From the NCBI GenBank assembly GCA_045534775.1, contig JAZSKI010000080.1, positions 1 through 19,588 on the forward strand: 19,588 bases of DNA, written 5' to 3'. Positions 14,502 to 19,588 of this stretch are shown piece after piece. The position numbers were made by a program, and so were the translations under genes. The first letter of the stretch is position 1. Every line of letters starts with the position of its first letter. The notes beneath the pieces are model-generated. The model was not told the origin of the DNA. It did not search any database and worked only from the letters and a program-made list of their open reading frames with translations. The stretch is from JAZOTK01 sp045534775 (GTDB taxonomy: Bacteria; Bacillota; Clostridia; RUG12999).

Positions 14502-15347
14502 TTGGTTAAAAAGGATTTTTGGTTAGACCTGCTGTTTTACGGTGCAGGCAGTATAATCTTTGCCATATCGGTAAATATGTTCACTGCACCGTCAAACATA
14601 GCACCGGGCGGAGTTACGGGATTGGGAACAATGGTACATTATCTGACAGGTCTGCCTATCGGTATTTTAATGATATTGTTCAATATTCCTTTATTTATCT
14701 GGGGGATAAAGGAAAAGGGGATAAAGAATATGTACAAAGCCTTTTTCGGAGCTGTAACCACCTCAGTTGCGGTAGATGTAACCGCAGGTTTTTTCCCTGT
14801 TTATACGGGAGATATGTTCCTTGTAACCCTGTATGGGGGATTGCTGTCGGGTCTGGGTCTTGCACTTATTTTTCTGCGTGGCGGGACAACGGGTGGAACG
14901 GATTTGGCGGCATATCTGCTCCTCAGACACTTCCCGTCACTTTCGCCCGGTAGATTGATTTTCTTTATTGACCTTATTATAGTGGCAATATCGGCGCTTG
15001 TGTACCAAAGTCTTGAAGCACCTCTTTATGCCGCTATAGTGATTTTTATTACAGGTAAAATAATTGATACGGTGCTTTGCGGCTTTAATGCTTCGGGCGG
15101 TAAGCTGCTTTTTGTTATATCACCGAAAAATAATGAAATAGCCGGAAAAATTATGAAGGAAATGGGCAGAGGAACAACAAAGCTAAATTCGGTAGGGGGA
15201 TATACGGACGCAAACGGCTTTGTGCTGATGTGCGCCCTTCGCCGCACGCAGATTGCATCGGCATATAAAATCATTCATATAATTGATAAAAATGCCTTTA
15301 TAATAACAGCTGACGCGGCTGAAATTACAGGCAACGGCTTTAATTAA
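14502..15347 (+). CDS. YitT-family membrane protein
   Basis: This 281-residue protein has five to six membrane spans in the first 200 residues and a soluble C-terminal domain (about 200-281, DUF2179 type). Family marks are the N-terminal NMFTAPSNIAPGGVTGLG, the FLRGGTTGGTDLAAYLL loop, ASGGKLLFVISPKNNEIAGKI and GRGTTKLNSVGGYT in the tail. YitT proteins are widespread in Firmicutes and their function is not settled. I prefer TTG 14502, 6 nt after GGAGG (14491-14495), to TTG 14499. It begins 16 bp after sigE and has no promoter of its own, so it is probably made from the spoIIG transcript; in many spore formers sigG lies here instead. Confidence 0.88.
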   Translation: MVKKDFWLDLLFYGAGSIIFAISVNMFTAPSNIAPGGVTGLGTMVHYLTGLPIGILMILFNIPLFIWGIKEKGIKNMYKAFFGAVTTSVAVDVTAGFFPVYTGDMFLVTLYGGLLSGLGLALIFLRGGTTGGTDLAAYLLLRHFPSLSPGRLIFFIDLIIVAISALVYQSLEAPLYAAIVIFITGKIIDTVLCGFNASGGKLLFVISPKNNEIAGKIMKEMGRGTTKLNSVGGYTDANGFVLMCALRRTQIASAYKIIHIIDKNAFIITADAAEITGNGFN

Positions 15348-15364
15348 TAATTATTGACTATCTG

Positions 15365-15400
15365 ACCAATCGTTTGAAGGGTTGGTTACAGCACTTTTTT
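15365..15400 (+). terminator. Weak terminator after the YitT gene
   Basis: ACCAATC (15365-15371) pairs with GGTTGGT (15380-15386), including one G-U pair. A six-T run follows about 8 bases later. It would separate the spoIIG unit from the germination operon. Confidence 0.4.
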
Positions 15401-15412
15401 ATCCGATAAAAT

Positions 15413-15441
15413 GTATATATTTTCTAAAAATGTGCAAAATA
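15413..15441 (+). promoter_or_regulatory. Sigma-G-like promoter of the germination operon
   Basis: GTATA (15413-15417) and CAAAATA (15435-15441) are 17 bp apart. This agrees with the sigma-G consensus (about GYATR, then CATnnTA, 16-18 bp spacing), the forespore factor known to transcribe germinant receptor operons. The leader would be very short, which is the weak point. Confidence 0.4.
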
Positions 15442-15460
15442 TCCTTGGGAGATGGTGAAA

Positions 15461-16915
15461 GTGGGAAAACCCTGTTCTGAAATTTTAGATACGCTTTTTT
15501 CCGGAAGCGGAGATATTATTAATCGGAAAATATATATAAACGCCGAAAAAAGTCTCGCGGTTACGCTTTTTTGTGTTGACGGACTTGTGAACACACAGGT
15601 TTTAGATGAAACGGTGCTTCGTCCTATGTCGGAGGATTTAAGACTGAAGGAATGTAAAAACGAGAATGAGATTATATCGTTGATGCTACACGGCAGTACC
15701 TATCACGCCTTTGCTTCGGTTTATGAGGATATGGAGACGGTTCTCCAATGTGTTCTCAGCGGTATGACGGCGATAATTTTTGATGATGCACAAAAAGCTA
15801 TTGTATTTGATATACGCGGATTTGATAAACGGGGGATTTCAGAGCCCTCGGACGAAGGGGTAATCAAAGGAGCGAAGGACAGCTTTATTGAGGTGTTCAG
15901 GATAAATACTGCACAAATACGCAGGAGAATACGTTCGCCCCATCTGGTGATTGAACAGACCATAAGCGGAAATGTGTCAAAAACCGATATAGGTATTGTA
16001 TATATAAAAAGCATTGCTGACGAAGCGCTGGTCAGCAGAGTACGGGAAAAAATTAAAAATATAAACACCGATAATATTGCCACAGCCGCCTTTGCGGAAG
16101 AATTTATCGCCGATAACCCGTCGGGAATATTCCCTCAGGCTATGTATACTCAAAGACCCGATAAATTTTGTGCCAATATCACCGAGGGAAGGGTCGGAGT
16201 TATAATTGACGGAATACCCTTCGGCTATATTCTGCCCTGCCAGCTTCCTATGCTGATGCAGTCGCCGGAGGATTATGCCCAGAATTATGTAATGAGCAGT
16301 ATTCTCCGTATTTTAAGATATTTATCTGTCTTTATAACCCTGCTTCTGCCTGCCTACTATGTTTCCGTAACCACCTTCCAATATGAGATGATACCACTTG
16401 AGCTTGCACTTTCGATACAAGAGGCAAAGCAGGAGGTTCCCTTTTATTCCTTTGCAGAGGTGATAGGGATGCTGATAGCGCTTGAAATTCTTATAGAAGC
16501 GGGACTCAGGCTACCTAAAACCATAGGTCAGGCAATGTCTATTGTGGGAGCCTTGGTGGTAGGTCAGGCGGCGGTGGAAGCAGGTTTTGTATCACCGGCG
16601 GTGGTTATAGTTACGGCAATTACGGGAATAGCAGGCTTTACCATACCTAATCAGGATTTGAGCAATGCCTTCCGCATAGTAAGATTTTTATTGGTAATTA
16701 TGGCGTCTCTTGCGGGAATTTATGGTATGATGGTGGGAGTAATTTTAATGCTTATTCATTTATGCAGTCTGGATAATTACGGGATTGCCTATTTATCGCC
16801 CTTCGTGGATAAAAGTCGCAGCCGGATTTCCGATACTTTCCTACGCGTACCGGTAAAATATTTCAAATTCAGACCTGAAAAGCTGGCAATAAAAAATAAA
16901 CGAAAACAGAGGTAA
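15461..16915 (+). CDS. gerAA: Spore germinant receptor A subunit (GerAA family)
   Basis: This is the A subunit of a germinant receptor in the spore inner membrane. The start is uncertain: GTG 15461 lies 9 nt after GGGAG, while ATG 15452 and GTG 15455 nearly touch that site. The protein has about 484 residues, as usual for the family. The N-terminal half is a soluble domain (family blocks around VIKGAKDSFIEVFRINTAQIRRRIRSPHL and DIGIVYIKSIAD). QSPEDYAQNY comes next, a conserved block before the membrane part of about five spans, with the conserved EMIPLELALSI, PFYSFAEV, EAGLRLPKTIGQAMSIVGAL and FTIPNQDLSNAFRI. The tail is basic. gerAC follows after only 2 bp. The germinant cannot be deduced. 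Confidence 0.93.
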   Translation: MGKPCSEILDTLFSGSGDIINRKIYINAEKSLAVTLFCVDGLVNTQVLDETVLRPMSEDLRLKECKNENEIISLMLHGSTYHAFASVYEDMETVLQCVLSGMTAIIFDDAQKAIVFDIRGFDKRGISEPSDEGVIKGAKDSFIEVFRINTAQIRRRIRSPHLVIEQTISGNVSKTDIGIVYIKSIADEALVSRVREKIKNINTDNIATAAFAEEFIADNPSGIFPQAMYTQRPDKFCANITEGRVGVIIDGIPFGYILPCQLPMLMQSPEDYAQNYVMSSILRILRYLSVFITLLLPAYYVSVTTFQYEMIPLELALSIQEAKQEVPFYSFAEVIGMLIALEILIEAGLRLPKTIGQAMSIVGALVVGQAAVEAGFVSPAVVIVTAITGIAGFTIPNQDLSNAFRIVRFLLVIMASLAGIYGMMVGVILMLIHLCSLDNYGIAYLSPFVDKSRSRISDTFLRVPVKYFKFRPEKLAIKNKRKQR

Positions 16916-16917
16916 AA

Positions 16918-17853
16918 ATGAAGCTGATATATGTTTTAATTATGGCGGTTGCTCTTTCGGGATGTCAGAGAGATATGAACAGAAACGAAATAGGGGACAT
17001 TGATTTTGTCAGGGTAATGGGAGTTGAAAAACAGGAAAACTATAACGTATCGCTGGTTATTGAACAGGAAGGGGAGACGGTAGTCAAAGACGGCGAGGGT
17101 GCTACGGTTTTTGAAGCCTATGAGAAAATTGCACAAAGTAACTATCGTCCTATTACAATGGCACATACCAAATATTTTTTAATTGAAGCCGCGGCGGCGG
17201 AGAAGGATTTGCGGGGATGTATAGATTTTATTACCCGCGATGAAAAAATTAAAACTGATGCGGCGGTTTATATTATAAGAGAGTCACCAAAAATCTTTTT
17301 GGAGAAAAATTCCAAAATAGCTGAAAATCTTGATAATCTAAGCCGAAAACCGATGTTTTATTCCACCAAACAGTCCAATACCCTGACGGATTTATACAAT
17401 CCGAAAACTGATGCGCTTTTGCCTGTTTTGGTGTCCGAAAAAGAAGAAATAACAGCAAAAGGCTACTGTCTGGTGCAAAATATGACGGTGAAAATTTATA
17501 CTGACGAACAGCAGGCGGTGGGGCTGAATTTCCTGGCAGACAGGGTGCGCTTCGGCGGAGTGTTTACGTCTGAAGGCGGTATGATGATTTATAACAGCAA
17601 AACTAAAATTAAAAATAATCGGGCGGAAATATTTTTTGCTTCAAATATAAAAGAGATAACGGGAGATGGTAATTTGCAGAATATAAATTATATCAGCAGG
17701 CTGACAGCCCTTCAAAATGATTATGTAAAGGTCAGGGCGGAAAAAGCGGCGGCTGTTTTAAGAGAAAATAAAATCATTTTCAAAAAAACAGACTGGGAAA
17801 AAACAGAGGTTTCGGTTCAGTCCAAAATAACAGGAACCTTTGATATAGAATAA
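16918..17853 (+). CDS. gerAC: Spore germinant receptor C subunit, lipoprotein (GerAC family)
   Basis: This is the C subunit lipoprotein of the receptor. It has 311 residues, somewhat shorter than the roughly 370-400 common in the family. The N terminus MKLIYVLIMAVALSGCQ is a lipoprotein signal peptide with the lipid-modified cysteine at residue 16. The family block about EIGDIDFVRVMGVE follows, with ITRDEKIKTDAAVYI, a typical GerAC stretch, and AEIFFASNIKE near the C-terminal half. The start is ATG 16918, after CAGAGG, which overlaps the gerAA stop. It ends one base before the small membrane protein gene, so all four genes appear translationally linked. Confidence 0.88.
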   Translation: MKLIYVLIMAVALSGCQRDMNRNEIGDIDFVRVMGVEKQENYNVSLVIEQEGETVVKDGEGATVFEAYEKIAQSNYRPITMAHTKYFLIEAAAAEKDLRGCIDFITRDEKIKTDAAVYIIRESPKIFLEKNSKIAENLDNLSRKPMFYSTKQSNTLTDLYNPKTDALLPVLVSEKEEITAKGYCLVQNMTVKIYTDEQQAVGLNFLADRVRFGGVFTSEGGMMIYNSKTKIKNNRAEIFFASNIKEITGDGNLQNINYISRLTALQNDYVKVRAEKAAAVLRENKIIFKKTDWEKTEVSVQSKITGTFDIE

Positions 17854-17854
17854 T

Positions 17855-18031
17855 ATGATAGTTTTGATTTTATTATTGGCAGCAGGGATTTATGAGCTGC
17901 GAGAATTCAAAAATAAAAAATATTTTATCATGTACCTTGCTTTTTCGGTTGCGGCGATAGCATTGAAGCTTTGCGTAAGTCCGCAGCTAAGCATTATTAA
18001 ATTAATTATGGGAGTGAATCCGGGTGAATAA
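17855..18031 (+). CDS. 58-residue two-span membrane protein in the ger operon (D-subunit-like)
   Basis: ATG 17855 follows the gerAC stop by one base (TAATATG). It has no ribosome site of its own, so it probably depends on coupling. The product has two hydrophobic spans: MIVLILLLAAGIY, a charged loop (ELREFKNKK), and YFIMYLAFSVAAIALKL, ending IIKLIMGVNPGE. Its TAA overlaps the GTG start of gerAB by 8 bp. Small two-span proteins, called D subunits, are known in some Bacillus ger operons and modulate germination. This one resembles them in size, topology and position; sequence kinship is not shown. Confidence 0.7.
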   Translation: MIVLILLLAAGIYELREFKNKKYFIMYLAFSVAAIALKLCVSPQLSIIKLIMGVNPGE

Positions 18032-19115
18032 AACCTTGACCCTGCGGCAGATAATTATGACATATCTTTTGATTGTAATATCACCGGTGCTTCGCAATAT
18101 ACCGGGTATTACCGCAAAAAGAGCAGGCAGTGCGGCTTATTTTTCTGTTATCCCTGCCACCTTGGTTACGATGGCGCTTGTTTTTTTTATAAATAAAATT
18201 CTTCAAAAAAATAAAGGGAAAAATCTTTATGACATAACAGAAGCTTCCGTAGGAAGACTGTGGGCAAAAATTATAATTGCCCTGTACGGGATATGGACAT
18301 TTATTTCTGCGGCGGCGTATATGCAAAGCTATGTACTGCGGTTTAATTCCACCATTATGCCTTATACAGATGCAAGCTTTTTTATAGTCGTGATGCTCGT
18401 TTTAGCCTTTTTTGCCTTCAGAAAAAATTTTAAAACCGTCTGCCGTATTTCGGAAATATGCTTTCCTGTCATAACAGCAATACTTGGGATGCTGATTTTA
18501 TTAGCCGCAGGGGTTGTAGACAGAGATAATCTTATAACAGACCAAATTCAGACTGCGGGGTCGGCAATGGCGGCGGCAGACTTTTTCTCGGTTTCGGGTT
18601 ATTTAATATTAACATTATTTTTTGCCGACCGACTGTCCGAAACCTCAAAATTCAGGAAAAATGCTTTTCTCGGAGTAGCATTTTTCGGTCTGCTGACGGC
18701 GGCTGTTACGGTAATCACCATAGGAATAAACGGCGCACAGCTTACTGCAAGATTGCCGCTACCCTTTTTTACCACAGTAAAACAGATTTCCTCCTTTGGA
18801 GTGGTCGAACGTGTTGAACCTCTTTTGATTTCTGTATGGTTACTGTCGGATTTTGTGGTTATTTCAGTTTTTACGGCAGTTTTTCTGTTATGTGTAAAAT
18901 GGATATTCGGACTTCAAAAAATCGGGTTTTTAATGATACCGACCCTTGCCTGTATCTACTATTTCACAAAGCTTTTTGCCGATGGTCAGTTTGAGCTTGA
19001 GTTTTACACCATGAATATAATGCCGTGGCTCAATATAATTTTTCAATATGTAATACCTGTCGTAATTTTTGTACCTGTCCTCAGAGCTGATGCTTCGCGG
19101 CATATTTCATCTTAG
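18024..19115 (+). CDS. gerAB: Spore germinant receptor B subunit, APC-type permease (GerAB family)
   Basis: This 363-residue integral membrane protein has about ten spans and belongs to the GerAB endospore germination permeases of the APC superfamily. In established receptors the B subunit binds the germinant. Family features include the first span with ISPVLRNIPGITAKRAGSAAYFSVIPA, the NLYDITEASVGRLWAKIIIALYGIW region and the AAYMQSYVLRFNSTIMPYT block. The start is GTG 18024, 9 nt after GGGAG (18010-18014), overlapping the end of the 58-residue frame. It ends in TAG, the only terminal TAG among the genes here. Its last 35 bp overlap the 3' end of spoIIID on the other strand. Confidence 0.93.
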   Translation: MNKTLTLRQIIMTYLLIVISPVLRNIPGITAKRAGSAAYFSVIPATLVTMALVFFINKILQKNKGKNLYDITEASVGRLWAKIIIALYGIWTFISAAAYMQSYVLRFNSTIMPYTDASFFIVVMLVLAFFAFRKNFKTVCRISEICFPVITAILGMLILLAAGVVDRDNLITDQIQTAGSAMAAADFFSVSGYLILTLFFADRLSETSKFRKNAFLGVAFFGLLTAAVTVITIGINGAQLTARLPLPFFTTVKQISSFGVVERVEPLLISVWLLSDFVVISVFTAVFLLCVKWIFGLQKIGFLMIPTLACIYYFTKLFADGQFELEFYTMNIMPWLNIIFQYVIPVVIFVPVLRADASRHISS

Positions 19116-19338
19116 TGGCAAGACCGCCGCGCAGATGCCGCTCAGATTTATTTTCCTGAAGCACCGCCTTTGCCTGAGATGCAAGCAAAGGGTCAACGGT
19201 AGGCAGTCGCTCGGTAATATCCTTGTGGACTGTGCTTTTTGAAATATTAAAATGTGCCGCCGTACGCCTTACGGTTGCCCCTGTCGCTATTATGTAATCA
19301 GCAAACGAAATTGCTCTTTCCTCAATATAGTCCTTCAC
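19081..19338 (-). CDS. spoIIID: Sporulation transcription factor SpoIIID
   Basis: SpoIIID is a small DNA-binding regulator that adjusts the sigma-E regulon in the mother cell. The 85-residue protein is nearly collinear with known SpoIIID: MKDYIEERAISFADYIIATG, then the helix-turn-helix TVRRTAAHFNISKSTVHKDI, TERLP and the basic block ERHLRGGLATKMKY. The start is GTG 19338, with AGGTGAG (19344-19350) about 5-6 nt upstream. A good sigma-E promoter precedes it. It is convergent with gerAB and overlaps it by 35 bp. Confidence 0.96.
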   Translation of the reverse strand: MKDYIEERAISFADYIIATGATVRRTAAHFNISKSTVHKDITERLPTVDPLLASQAKAVLQENKSERHLRGGLATKMKYAAKHQL

Positions 19339-19368
19339 AGAAACTCACCTCATGTTTTAGTTTAGTTA

Positions 19369-19397
19369 AATATATGTTACAGAGAAAATAATTATGC
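19369..19397 (-). promoter_or_regulatory. Sigma-E-type promoter of spoIIID
   Basis: On the minus strand GCATAAT (19397-19391) is followed after exactly 14 bp by CATATATT (19376-19369). This matches the sigma-E consensus KMATATT, 14-15 bp, CATACAnT with one mismatch in each element. The leader to GTG 19338 would be about 24 nt. spoIIID is a known sigma-E target, which supports the call. Confidence 0.7.
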
Positions 19398-19417
19398 CAC
19401 GGAAATTTCATAGCTTA

Positions 19418-19588
19418 TTACAGCTTTATTGCATCAAGAAAAACATCATCATTGAGCAGACAGGACAGCATAAATTTTTTAATGGATTTTTTATGTTTTG
19501 TTTGCTCTTTGTAATTCCTGTGTATAGCTAAAGCGTTTTTTCTGAACATATTTAATGATTTTTGCCCATTTTCAGATATAACTCTACA
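19418..19588 (-). CDS. 3' end of an unidentified protein gene, cut by window edge
   Basis: The frame is open from the right edge to TAA at 19420-19418, giving the last 56 residues of a larger protein. It is basic (MFRKNALAIHRNYKEQTKHK) with a hydrophobic end (KKFMLSCLLNDDVFLDAIKL). I do not recognise the family; a glycosyltransferase tail is one guess without real support. The stop lies 20 bp before the -35 element of the spoIIID promoter, and no terminator is visible between them. Confidence 0.5.
   Translation of the reverse strand, partial: CRVISENGQKSLNMFRKNALAIHRNYKEQTKHKKSIKKFMLSCLLNDDVFLDAIKL

Noticed and set aside
3760..19115. UAG reassigned to an amino acid in this organism
   Set aside because: gerAB ends normally in TAG at family length, the continuation beyond is unrelated sequence antisense to spoIIID, and a standard RF1 gene is present.

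Overview
The window looks like chromosomal DNA of an anaerobic, endospore-forming Firmicute of the class Clostridia, perhaps close to Oscillospiraceae. The reasons are AT-rich DNA, strong AGGAG-type ribosome sites with GTG and TTG starts, and several sporulation and germination genes (spoIIGA, sigE, spoIIID, ytxC, a gerA-type operon). It reads as vertically inherited core DNA with a few lineage-specific pieces; I see no phage, transposase, CRISPR array, rRNA or tRNA.

Left part (1-7480). A large modular surface protein enters from outside the window and ends at a strong terminator. Next come thrS (threonyl-tRNA synthetase) and prfA (release factor 1). thrS carries an in-frame amber codon at codon 91, and the gene just downstream makes the factor that reads UAG. 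After prfA lies a small secreted-protein gene that has decayed, with two frameshifts and one in-frame stop, but still has its promoter, ribosome site and signal peptide.

Centre (7480-12414). A minus-strand, tightly packed operon encodes a miniature adaptor-like protein, a MacB/FtsX-type ABC permease with no ATPase beside it, a DUF6873-like protein and YtxC. From a shared promoter region a plus-strand unit runs the other way, encoding a 37-residue membrane peptide and a membrane-anchored GH26-like glycoside hydrolase. About 490 bases of hairpin-rich non-coding DNA follow.

Right part (12850-19588). This is a sporulation block. spoIIGA and sigE (the sigma-E processing protease and pro-sigma-E) stand behind a promoter with a long spacer like that of spoIIG. 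A YitT-family membrane protein follows sigE directly. Next is a germinant-receptor operon in the order A-C-small membrane protein-B, with a sigma-G-like promoter. Its last gene overlaps, tail to tail, spoIIID, which lies on the minus strand behind a good sigma-E-type promoter. The 3' end of an unidentified minus-strand gene closes the window.

In the established sporulation cascade, SpoIIGA activates sigma-E, sigma-E transcribes spoIIID in the mother cell, and sigma-G transcribes germinant receptors in the forespore, so several steps of one programme lie together here. Family assignments rest on recognising sequence motifs by eye; no database search was run.
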